Source of the DNA: Bacteroidales bacterium
GTDB lineage: Bacteria > Bacteroidota > Bacteroidia > Bacteroidales > JAADGE01
NCBI GenBank assembly: GCA_026987795.1
Contig: JALSMF010000437.1
Coordinates: 1 to 6,729 of the forward strand
Length of the DNA stretch: 6,729 nt
Direction: 5' to 3'
In this document: one piece after another, positions 1 through 6,729 of the stretch
Position numbering within the stretch: position 1 is the first letter of the stretch
Layout of the letters: every line of letters starts with the position of its first letter
The notes under the pieces: model-generated
The model's input: only the letters and a program-made list of their open reading frames with translations
Database searches by the model: none
What the model was told of the DNA's origin: nothing
Made by a program: the position numbers and the translations under genes

Positions 1-1
1 C

Positions 2-3000
2 GGAAGTTTTTTGCGATACGGGGCATTTACAAAAAACGGAAAAGGTGAAGCTGTAGGCGGTATTGTGATGATGCTGAAGGGTGAAAATTCTAACGATGTT
101 ATTAAAAATGTGAAAGATCGTATTTCACTGATACAAAAATCATTACCCGAGGGTGTTACCATAAAACCGTTTCTTGACAGAAGCAAACTGATAAAAAGCA
201 CAACATCAACGGTTGCCGAAAATCTCGGAATAGGAGCTCTAATCGTAATTTTTATTTTGGTAATATTTCTCGGAAACCTGAGGGGCGGATTAATTGTAGC
301 TTCAACAATACCTTTGGCTCTTTTATTTGCATTTATAATGATGCATATTTTTGGTGTTTGGGCAAATTTAATGTCCCTCGGAGCGCTTGATTTCGGAATA
401 CTGATTGACGGTGCTGTTATTATTATTGAAAGTATGATATTTTATCTGCATCGAAAAAAATTCATAGGAACAAAAATCACAAACTCGCAACGAAATGAAA
501 TTGCATATAAATCAGCAAGCAAAATGATGAATTCTGCATTTTTCGGTCAGTTGATTATACTTATTGTTTTTATCCCGGTATTAGCACTTCAAGGCATTGA
601 AGGAAAGATGTTTATACCGATGGCTATGACATTCGGATTTGCCGTTCTCGGTGTGGCTTTATTGTCTTTAACTTATATTCCGATGATGGCATCAACATTC
701 CTCAACCCGCCTAAAACAGATAAAAAAACTTGGGGTGAAAAAGCGGTAAACAAAATCGAAAAATTATATATGCCCGTAATTGATTGGGCAATGAGTAAAA
801 GCAAGTGGATTATTACCGGAGCGATAGTATTATTAATTTTTAGCGGTTTTATATTTTCAAAAACAGGTGCTGAATTTATGCCTAAACTGGACGAAGGAGA
901 TTTTGCTTTTCAGGCAATTTTAAAACCGGGGACTTCTTTAACCGAAATGGTAGAAACATCTACGCGCTTAGAACAAATTGTAATGTCAAATTTTCCGGAT
1001 GAAATAGAGTCAATACAAAGCAGAATAGGTGTGGCAGATTTGCCTACAGACCCTATGCCTATTGATATTGCCGACATATTTGTAATACTTAAGCCGCAAA
1101 GCGAATGGACAAAAGCTGATTCAAAGCAAGAACTTGTAGAAAAAGTTAAAGAGAAAGTAAGTGTTTTACCGGGAATTAACTTTGAATTTACCCAACCTAT
1201 TGAAATGAGATTTAACGAGTTGCTTACGGGAATAAGAGAGGATTTGGCAATAAAACTTTACGGTGATGACTTAAATATTTTAGCTGATAAAGCCGAAGAA
1301 ATTACAGGTTTAATTTCAGGTATTGACGGTATTGCAGGAATTAAAGCTGAAGCAACAAGGGGGTTACCTCAAATTACGGTCAAATATGACAGGAATAAAT
1401 TGGCAAAATACGGTTTGAATATTAATGAAATTAATGAAATTATTGAAACCGCTTTCAGCGGCAGCATTGCCGGAAATATCTACGAAGGAGAGAGAATGTT
1501 TGATTTAGTTGTAAGATTAGATGAAAAACACAGAAAAAACATTGATGATATTCGAGATTTATATGTAAATCTGCCCGACGGAAATCAAATACCGCTTAAA
1601 ACAGTTGCCGATGTCAGCTATCAACCCGGACCGATGCAAATCAGCCGAGATAATACGAACAGAAGAACTTATGTGGGGATTAATGTTGAAGGCAGAGACA
1701 TTAAATCACTTGTAACAGAAATTCAGCAAACATTGGATGAGAGATTAGAGTTGCCGACAGGCTATTATATTCGCTACGGCGGAGCTTTCGAAAACCTGGA
1801 AAGAGCGACAAACCGGTTAACAATGGTTGTTCCGCTTGCTTTGGCTCTTATTTTTATGCTCGTATTTTTTGCGATAAAATCATTTAAGCAAACACTTATG
1901 ATTTATGTTGCCGTTCCGTTTGCAGCTGTCGGCGGTATTTTTTCGCTTTACCTTCGCGGAATGCCTTTCAGTATTTCTGCAGGTGTCGGATTTATTGTCC
2001 TTTTCGGTGTTGCTGTGCTGAATGGTTTGGTGCTCATAAGCGGGTTTAATGAATTGAAAGCAGAGGGTAGATTCAACATAAAAGATATTATTAAAAAAGG
2101 GTCGGTAAGACGACTTCGCCCTATTTTATTGACGGCATCAACCGATATTCTCGGATTTTTGCCGATGGCTGTTTCAACATCGGCAGGCGCCGAAGTTCAA
2201 CGTCCTCTGGCAACGGTTGTTATCGGCGGAATGCTTACATCGACTTTACTTACTTTAATAGTTTTACCTATTTTATACAAATGGGTTGAAGAGAGAAAAA
2301 ATAAAAAATTTCCGAAAATAAAACCGGCTGCGGTAATGATTATTTTATTGCTTTCGGGAATCGGTTTTTCCGGAACCGTAAACGCACAGAAAAATGTTGT
2401 AAGTCTGGATAAAGCAATTGAAAGAGCAAAAGAAAAATATCCTTCGCTTAAAGCCGCTCAGCTCGAAATTGAAAAACAAAAAAGTTTGAAAAAAACTGCC
2501 TATGATTTCGGTATCACTTCCGTTTATACGGGAAAAGAGGAAACAGCCGGCGGCTTTGCGGGTATTTACAATCAAATCGGTATTTCTCAGTCCGATATTG
2601 ATGTTTTCGGAATTGTTTCAAAATCAAATTTGGCAAATGCAAAAACAAATTTTGCCGAAAAATCCGAAAAATTAACGGAACTTTCTTTAACTCGGCAAGT
2701 AAGCAGCACTTTTTTCGACGTATTTTATTTTAAGAAAGAATTTGAATTACTGAAACATCTCGACACTTTGTATTCAGGATTTATGAAAGCTGCCGAACTA
2801 AAATACAAAACCGGGCAAAGCTCTAAAATCGAATATCTTTCGGCTTCGGCAAAATTTAAGGAGTTACAGATAAACATACAGACAGCAGAAAACAATTATC
2901 AAACGTCATTGCAAAATTTGAATAAATTTCTGATGTATGACGACAGCTTTGATATAGCGGAAGAAATTCCCGAGAATGTTTTATTTAATTCATATCCGGC

Positions 3001-3526
3001 AGAAGACAGTCTGAATTTAAAACCGGTTTTTGATTATTACTCTTCTTCGGTTAAAATTGCCGAATATATGTGGAAAAAAGAAAAATCCGGTTATTTGCCC
3101 AAAATAAATCTCGGTTATTTAAGACAATCCGTTGACGGTGTTTCCGGTTTTTCCGGTTGGGAAGCAGGAATTTCAATGCCCTTGATATTCTTCTCAAAAT
3201 CCGGTTCTGTTAAAGCATCGAAAATTAATTATAAAATTGCAGAACAAAATTTCAAACAAAAAAGTTTGGAACTTAACACAAGATATTCGGCTTTGATGAG
3301 CAGATACAAAGTTCTGAAAAATATAATCGAATATTATGAAAATGAAGCGATTCCGTTAGCCGAAGAACAAATTTCGGCATCGGGCATTGCATACAGGTCC
3401 GGAAGTATCGATTACATTCAGTTTATACAGAGTGTTGAAACAGCCGTAAATACAAAACAAGAATTTTTATTGAAGCAGGCAGAGTATTTTAAACTATCGA
3501 CACTTTTAAAATATCCTGCAAATTAA
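2..3526 (+). CDS. czcA: CzcA/CusA-family heavy-metal RND efflux pump fused to a C-terminal TolC-like outer-membrane factor (5' partial)
   Basis: Proton-driven inner-membrane pump exporting metal ions through a tripartite envelope complex; here the outer-membrane channel is part of the same polypeptide. The frame is open to the left edge, so roughly 250-280 N-terminal residues (TM1 and part of the first porter domain) are missing; 1174 residues remain, numbered here from base 2. Visible in order: porter sequence, TM2-TM6 (about 76-230), TM7 (269-286), the second periplasmic domain with CzcA-like TDPMP and QPIEMRFNEL, and TM8-TM12 (about 608-760). TM4 carries D130-F-G, D136-G-A and E143, the HME-RND proton-relay pattern of divalent-cation pumps. 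E406 sits where CusA has a Cu/Ag-binding Met (alignment from memory). After a basic stretch comes a hydrophobic segment (776-795), then an OMF of about 380 residues with two OEP-like helical repeats. The stop TAA at 3524 precedes the adaptor gene by 40 bases. Family assignment is certain; metal identity is inferred. Confidence 0.96.
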   Translation, partial: GSFLRYGAFTKNGKGEAVGGIVMMLKGENSNDVIKNVKDRISLIQKSLPEGVTIKPFLDRSKLIKSTTSTVAENLGIGALIVIFILVIFLGNLRGGLIVASTIPLALLFAFIMMHIFGVWANLMSLGALDFGILIDGAVIIIESMIFYLHRKKFIGTKITNSQRNEIAYKSASKMMNSAFFGQLIILIVFIPVLALQGIEGKMFIPMAMTFGFAVLGVALLSLTYIPMMASTFLNPPKTDKKTWGEKAVNKIEKLYMPVIDWAMSKSKWIITGAIVLLIFSGFIFSKTGAEFMPKLDEGDFAFQAILKPGTSLTEMVETSTRLEQIVMSNFPDEIESIQSRIGVADLPTDPMPIDIADIFVILKPQSEWTKADSKQELVEKVKEKVSVLPGINFEFTQPIEMRFNELLTGIREDLAIKLYGDDLNILADKAEEITGLISGIDGIAGIKAEATRGLPQITVKYDRNKLAKYGLNINEINEIIETAFSGSIAGNIYEGERMFDLVVRLDEKHRKNIDDIRDLYVNLPDGNQIPLKTVADVSYQPGPMQISRDNTNRRTYVGINVEGRDIKSLVTEIQQTLDERLELPTGYYIRYGGAFENLERATNRLTMVVPLALALIFMLVFFAIKSFKQTLMIYVAVPFAAVGGIFSLYLRGMPFSISAGVGFIVLFGVAVLNGLVLISGFNELKAEGRFNIKDIIKKGSVRRLRPILLTASTDILGFLPMAVSTSAGAEVQRPLATVVIGGMLTSTLLTLIVLPILYKWVEERKNKKFPKIKPAAVMIILLLSGIGFSGTVNAQKNVVSLDKAIERAKEKYPSLKAAQLEIEKQKSLKKTAYDFGITSVYTGKEETAGGFAGIYNQIGISQSDIDVFGIVSKSNLANAKTNFAEKSEKLTELSLTRQVSSTFFDVFYFKKEFELLKHLDTLYSGFMKAAELKYKTGQSSKIEYLSASAKFKELQINIQTAENNYQTSLQNLNKFLMYDDSFDIAEEIPENVLFNSYPAEDSLNLKPVFDYYSSSVKIAEYMWKKEKSGYLPKINLGYLRQSVDGVSGFSGWEAGISMPLIFFSKSGSVKASKINYKIAEQNFKQKSLELNTRYSALMSRYKVLKNIIEYYENEAIPLAEEQISASGIAYRSGSIDYIQFIQSVETAVNTKQEFLLKQAEYFKLSTLLKYPAN
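2327..2386 (+). other. Internal signal-peptide-like segment joining the RND pump to the OMF domain
   Basis: Just after TM12 of the pump, the lysine/arginine-rich stretch EERKNKKFPKIKP is followed by about 18 hydrophobic residues and then the sequence TVNA-QK. This is the n-region/h-region/c-region order of a Sec signal peptide, with Val at -3 and Ala at -1 fitting signal peptidase I. RND pumps end in the cytoplasm, so a thirteenth membrane pass is what is needed to deliver the following OMF domain (first recognisable motif VVSLDKAIERA) to the periplasm. Whether it is cleaved or remains as a membrane anchor cannot be read from sequence. Confidence 0.7.
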
Positions 3527-3566
3527 TTATCACAAAATACAATATAAAACAGAAAAAATATAAAAA

Positions 3567-4817
3567 ATGAAAACAAAAATAATCATAAGTTTTGCCCTAA
3601 TAATCTCAACAGTTATATTATCCTGTAACTCAGGGAATAACTCAAAAAATGAAAAAACGGAAGAACATGAAGAGCACGGACAAAAAGGTGTTGTTTTTCT
3701 GAATGAAAATCAAATAAAAGCATTAGATTTGAAATTGGGAAGTTTTGAAATGAGAAACCTTACGACTGTTGTAAAAACCAACGGACAGTTAGCAGTTTCG
3801 CCTTCTGATATTGCCGAAGTTACGGCAATAATGGGCGGAAACGTAAAATACATAAAGGTTTTTCACGGCGATAAAGTAAAAAGAGGACAAGTTTTGGCAG
3901 TTCTTGAACATCCCGATTATATAACTTTACAGGAAGACTTTGTTGAAAAAGCAAATAACCTGAAATTTGCAGAGCAAGAGTATAAACGACAAAAAGAACT
4001 GTTTGAGAACAATGTAGGTGCCGGAAAAGATTATCAAAAAGCAAAAGCAAATTACAATACTGCAAAGGCAAAATATGAAGGTTTAAAATCCAGATTACGG
4101 CTTTTAAATATCTCTCACGAAACGGTAATGAAAGGCGAAATTACTTCAAGCGTAAACATTGTCTCGCCCATAAACGGTTTTGTAAATGAAATTTTTATCA
4201 GGAGAGGAACTTATGCCGGTGCTCAGACAAAACTTTTTGAAATAACAAATAATGATGCAATACATGCTGACTTTCTAATTTATGAAAAAGATGTTCATCT
4301 TGTAAAAAAAGGACAAAAAGTGCATTTTACCGTATCTAACAAACCTGAAAAAGAATTTACGGCAACAGTTTTCGCAATCGGAAAAGAATTCGACCCGAAT
4401 ATAAGAGCCGTAAATATTCACACAAAAATTAACGGAGATGTCTCCGAATTAATTCCGGGAATGTATATATCCGGTCATTTACATACTGATAAAAGGTTGA
4501 CAAAAACTTTACCTGACGGTGCAATTGTCTCAGAAGGCACAAAATCTTATATCTTTATTCTTGACAAAACAGCAAGAGATGAAGCACATGAACACGAAGA
4601 TGAGCACGGGCACGAACATGAAAAAGATGAAGACAGTGAAAAAAGTCAAAGTGTTAAAACATTTAAAATGACTGAAGTAATTACAGGGCAAAAAGATGAC
4701 GGGTATACAGAAATCACATTGATTAACCCGTTACCTGAGAATACCGAAATTGTTTTAAATGTCGCTTATTATCTCTTAGCTGATATGAAAAAAGAAGAAA
4801 CCGAACACAAACATTAA
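3567..4817 (+). CDS. czcB: RND efflux periplasmic adaptor subunit (CzcB/CusB type), His-rich lipoprotein
   Basis: Membrane-fusion protein that bridges the RND pump and the outer-membrane channel and, in metal systems, can bind and hand over the ion. 416 residues, a usual length. The N-terminus has a short basic start, a hydrophobic core and the lipobox ILS-C20, so it is probably lipid-anchored in the periplasm. Order of domains: first lipoyl half (about 88-116, VKYIKVFHGDKVKRG), alpha-helical hairpin (about 120-182), second lipoyl half (about 195-228, IVSPINGFVNEIFIRRG), beta-barrel (about 231-305), and a membrane-proximal region (about 310-405). Histidine clusters lie at H34/H37, at H341, H343, H347, H349, H351 in an acidic insertion, and at H414/H416; these are probable metal-binding tails. 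The start ATG follows an A-rich leader without a Shine-Dalgarno motif. It lies 40 bases after the pump and 11 before the PII-like gene, so it is almost certainly co-transcribed. Confidence 0.95.
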   Translation: MKTKIIISFALIISTVILSCNSGNNSKNEKTEEHEEHGQKGVVFLNENQIKALDLKLGSFEMRNLTTVVKTNGQLAVSPSDIAEVTAIMGGNVKYIKVFHGDKVKRGQVLAVLEHPDYITLQEDFVEKANNLKFAEQEYKRQKELFENNVGAGKDYQKAKANYNTAKAKYEGLKSRLRLLNISHETVMKGEITSSVNIVSPINGFVNEIFIRRGTYAGAQTKLFEITNNDAIHADFLIYEKDVHLVKKGQKVHFTVSNKPEKEFTATVFAIGKEFDPNIRAVNIHTKINGDVSELIPGMYISGHLHTDKRLTKTLPDGAIVSEGTKSYIFILDKTARDEAHEHEDEHGHEHEKDEDSEKSQSVKTFKMTEVITGQKDDGYTEITLINPLPENTEIVLNVAYYLLADMKKEETEHKH

Positions 4818-4828
4818 ATATAAGAATT

Positions 4829-5161
4829 ATGAAAGAAATTAAAGCATTTATAAGACCGTCAAAAGTTGTTCCGATTGTTGAACAACTCAAAGCAAACGGT
4901 TTTGAAAATATAACATTGTCCGAAGCTGAAGGAACAGGCAAATTTCAAGACGAAAACGCTTTTGTATCCCGAAAGTTTTCAATTACCGACAGTAAAATTG
5001 CAAAACTTGAATTAGTAACAGAAGACAAAAATATCGATAAAATTATTGAAATTATTTCGGAATACGGAAGAACTTTAAATTCCGGAGACGGCTTAATATA
5101 TGTTGCATGTGTAGAAAAAGCATACCGAGTTAAAACCGGGAAGGAAAACGGTTATAAATAA
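4829..5161 (+). CDS. Divergent PII-like (GlnB-superfamily) regulatory protein of a metal-efflux operon
   Basis: Small cytosolic protein of 110 residues, the normal PII length. Visible family features: the opening strand MKEIKAFIRPSK (compare MKKIDAIIKPFK of GlnB), the G35-T-G37 entry to the T-loop, the B-loop G86-D-G88 followed by IYV, and the C-terminal R100-V-K-T-G104 matching IRIRTGE. It departs from canonical GlnB/GlnK: the T-loop (about 36-56) is about two residues shorter by my hand alignment and lacks the uridylylated Tyr-51 and its YRGAEY context, and the Lys after GDG is Leu. It therefore probably keeps a trimeric PII fold and perhaps nucleotide binding, but not GlnD-type control. 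Its start lies 11 bases after the adaptor stop, placing it in the efflux operon rather than beside amtB or glnA. A PII subgroup near heavy-metal efflux genes (PII-NG) has been described, as I recall; this looks like a member. Its target and ligand are unknown. Confidence 0.88.
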   Translation: MKEIKAFIRPSKVVPIVEQLKANGFENITLSEAEGTGKFQDENAFVSRKFSITDSKIAKLELVTEDKNIDKIIEIISEYGRTLNSGDGLIYVACVEKAYRVKTGKENGYK

Positions 5162-5171
5162 ACAATATTAC

Positions 5172-5213
5172 CTGAGAAATGCTTGTGATTATTTAAAATC
5201 AAGCATTTCTCGG
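5172..5213 (+). terminator. Perfect 12-bp inverted repeat (RNA hairpin) between the PII-like and ATPase genes
   Basis: GAGAAATGCTTG at 5174-5185 is exactly repeated as its reverse complement at 5200-5211, with a 14-base AT-rich loop. A G-U pair (5173/5212) and a C-G pair (5172/5213) extend the stem to 14 pairs. It begins 10 bases after the PII-like stop codon, where a terminator would be expected, but the bases after it (GAAATTACGG) contain no T-tract on the plus strand and none is seen on the minus strand side. It may be a weak or factor-assisted terminator/attenuator, an mRNA-processing or stabilising hairpin, or a DNA operator. The structure is certain; the terminator label is tentative. 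Confidence 0.45.
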
Positions 5214-5240
5214 AAATTACGGACTCTAAATCCGAAAAAA

Positions 5241-6729
5241 ATGAAAAAATACAAATTAAAAAACATGGATTGTGCTTCATGTGCAACAAAAATTGAAGAC
5301 GGGCTGGCAAAACTTGAAGAAGTAAAATTCGTTAACGTCAATTTTGCTTCCGGCTCTATAACTTTGGATACTGAGGATTTTGAAAAAGTAAAGAAAAAAA
5401 TAAAAGATTTAGAACCGGACGTTGATATTATTGAAGAAAATTCGGACAAAACAGAAGATAACAAAAGTATATTTTCTGAAAATAAGAGAACAATACTAAC
5501 ACTGTTTGCAGGTCTGGTTCTAATCATTCCCGGAGTTATTTTTCAAGACTTTTTACACAATACACCTTATCGCTTTGCCGAATATTTGCTTTTTGTAACC
5601 GCATGGCTTATATCAGGTTGGGATGTTATAACGAAGGCTGTAAAAAATATTATAAAAGGACAGGTGTTTAACGAACATTTTCTGATGACAATTGCCACAC
5701 TCGGAGCTTTTGCCATTGATGAAATGCCGGAAGCAGTTGCCGTTATGTTATTTTATATTCTCGGTGAGCTTTTTCAGGATATTGCCGTAAATCGTTCGCG
5801 AAAATCAGTAAAAGCACTTTTAGAAATAAGACCGGATTATGCAAATCTTGTTTCCGGAAACGAGGTAAAAAAAGTTTCTCCGGAAGATGTAAACCCCGGA
5901 GATATCATTCAAATAAAACCCGGCGAAAAAGTTCCGTTAGACGGTATAATAATCGAAGGAGAATCATTTGTTGATACTTCTGCATTAACAGGCGAAAGTG
6001 TTCCTCGAAAAATAAAAGAAGAAGAAAATATATCGGCAGGTATGATAAATAAATCCGGTTTGCTGACCGTGAAAGTAACAAAACCTTTCGGAGAATCTTC
6101 GGTTTCTAAAATACTGGAAATGGTTGAAAATGCAAGTTCTAAAAAAGCCAAAACCGAAAAATTTATTACGACTTTTGCCAAATATTACACCCCCTTTGTC
6201 GTTTTCGGAGCATTATTGATTGCCGTTGTTCCTCCCTTACTTATCAGCAGTGCAACCTTTGAAGATTGGATATACCGGGCATTGGTCGTATTGGTAATTT
6301 CTTGTCCTTGTGCTTTGGTTATCAGCATTCCTCTGGGTTATTTCGGAGGAATAGGCGGAGCATCAAAAAGAGGAATTTTAGTTAAAGGCTCTAATTTTCT
6401 TGATGCTCTGACACAAGTTAAAACTGTTGTTTTTGACAAAACGGGGACATTAACAAAAGGAGAGTTTAAAATTTCAGAGATTGTTCCTGCAAATAATTTC
6501 GATAAAGATACAATTCTGGAATATGCCGCTTATGCCGAATACAATTCGAATCATCCCATAGCAAAATCCGTTCTCGAAGCATACAAAAGCGATATTGATA
6601 AGGAAAGAATAGAAGATGTTACCGAGATCTCCGGACACGGTATAAAAGCCTTTATTGACGGAAAAGAAATTTTAGCCGGAAACGATAAACTTCTTCATAA
6701 AGAAAACATTACACACGATAGATGCGATA
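5241..6729 (+). CDS. cadA: Heavy-metal-translocating P1B-type ATPase, Zn/Cd/Pb class (CadA/ZntA-like; 3' partial)
   Basis: ATP-driven inner-membrane pump exporting divalent soft metals from cytosol to periplasm. 496 residues are present and the frame is open at the right edge; the family is usually about 620-750 residues, so the rest of the nucleotide-binding domain, TM7-TM8 and their metal ligands are missing. Visible in order: one N-terminal heavy-metal-associated domain with C11-A-S-C14 (about 1-64); TM segments about 84-101, 110-130 and 147-180; the actuator domain with T250-G-E-S253; a TM hairpin about 317-336 and 346-368 with the ion-binding C355-P-C357 in the context CPCALVIS, typical of the Zn/Cd class rather than the CPCALGLATP of copper pumps; the phosphorylated Asp D399-K-T-G-T; the nucleotide-site H438-P439; and G465-H-G467. 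The start ATG gives an intact HMA domain and follows an A-rich leader (CCGAAAAAA). It lies 79 bases after the PII-like gene, separated by a hairpin. All visible catalytic residues are intact. Confidence 0.95.
   Translation, partial: MKKYKLKNMDCASCATKIEDGLAKLEEVKFVNVNFASGSITLDTEDFEKVKKKIKDLEPDVDIIEENSDKTEDNKSIFSENKRTILTLFAGLVLIIPGVIFQDFLHNTPYRFAEYLLFVTAWLISGWDVITKAVKNIIKGQVFNEHFLMTIATLGAFAIDEMPEAVAVMLFYILGELFQDIAVNRSRKSVKALLEIRPDYANLVSGNEVKKVSPEDVNPGDIIQIKPGEKVPLDGIIIEGESFVDTSALTGESVPRKIKEEENISAGMINKSGLLTVKVTKPFGESSVSKILEMVENASSKKAKTEKFITTFAKYYTPFVVFGALLIAVVPPLLISSATFEDWIYRALVVLVISCPCALVISIPLGYFGGIGGASKRGILVKGSNFLDALTQVKTVVFDKTGTLTKGEFKISEIVPANNFDKDTILEYAAYAEYNSNHPIAKSVLEAYKSDIDKERIEDVTEISGHGIKAFIDGKEILAGNDKLLHKENITHDRCD

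Noticed and set aside
11..13. TTG at base 11 as the start codon of the first gene
   Set aside because: The frame is open to the left edge and the sequence there (FLRYGAFTKNGKGE) aligns with the middle of CzcA-type pumps, so the gene simply begins outside the window.
2345..2575. Minus-strand open frame of 76 codons
   Set aside because: Lies entirely opposite the OMF part of the fusion, has no family resemblance, and is explained as an antisense shadow.
3138..3160. Short tandem repeat TTTCCGGT x2
   Set aside because: Only two short copies inside coding sequence (V-S-G-F-S-G), which is codon reuse rather than a repeat element.
3527..3566. Possible promoter in the spacer between pump and adaptor genes
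   Set aside because: The 40 bases are simply A-rich; no TAnnTTTG or other recognisable promoter, no hairpin.
3820..4071. Minus-strand open frame of 83 codons
   Set aside because: Opposite the lipoyl and hairpin regions of the adaptor; no recognisable domain.
4723..4941. Minus-strand open frame of 72 codons spanning the adaptor/PII junction
   Set aside because: Overlaps two well-supported genes on the other strand and shows no recognisable protein.
4829..5161. Canonical nitrogen-control GlnB/GlnK
   Set aside because: The uridylylation Tyr and YRGAEY T-loop motif are absent, the Lys after GDG is Leu, and the neighbours are metal-efflux genes rather than amtB/glnA.
5189..5527. Minus-strand open frame of 112 codons
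   Set aside because: Opposite the HMA domain and first TM of the ATPase, whose motifs are clear on the plus strand; Ser/Phe-rich composition is the usual shadow of Lys/Glu-rich coding sequence.
5909..6181. Minus-strand open frame of 90 codons
   Set aside because: Opposite the TGES actuator domain of the ATPase; no independent support.

Overview
The window reads as one plus-strand block of heavy-metal efflux genes from a low-GC member of the Bacteroidota. I infer the phylum from four things: AT-rich codon use, A-rich leaders without Shine-Dalgarno motifs before the internal starts, an RND pump fused to its own outer-membrane factor (a layout I know mainly from this phylum), and a lipoprotein-type adaptor. 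No genus can be named from the sequence.

Layout: (1) bases 2-3526 hold the 3' part of a CzcA/CusA-type RND metal/proton antiporter whose C-terminus continues through an internal signal-peptide-like segment into a TolC/CusC-like outer-membrane factor; the 5' end lies outside the window. (2) Bases 3567-4817 encode the periplasmic adaptor (CzcB/CusB-type), a predicted lipoprotein with three histidine clusters. (3) Bases 4829-5161 encode a small divergent PII-like protein. (4) Bases 5162-5240 form a spacer with a perfect 12-bp inverted repeat. (5) Bases 5241-6729 hold the 5' part of a P1B-type ATPase of the Zn/Cd/Pb class, which runs off the right edge.

Working model: the P-type ATPase moves cytosolic divalent metal into the periplasm, the lipoprotein adaptor captures or passes it on, and the RND-OMF fusion expels it across the outer membrane. 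The PII-like protein may link the system to nucleotide or energy status. Pump residues (DFG...DGA...E in TM4, and Glu where CusA has a copper-binding Met) and the ATPase CPC context (CPCALVIS) both favour Zn/Cd/Co over Cu/Ag. The families are individually known. The less explored points are the PII-like partner, the possible processing of the fusion, and the hairpin before the ATPase gene. There is no gene-free stretch over 300 bases, and I saw no RNA genes, mobile elements or CRISPR arrays.
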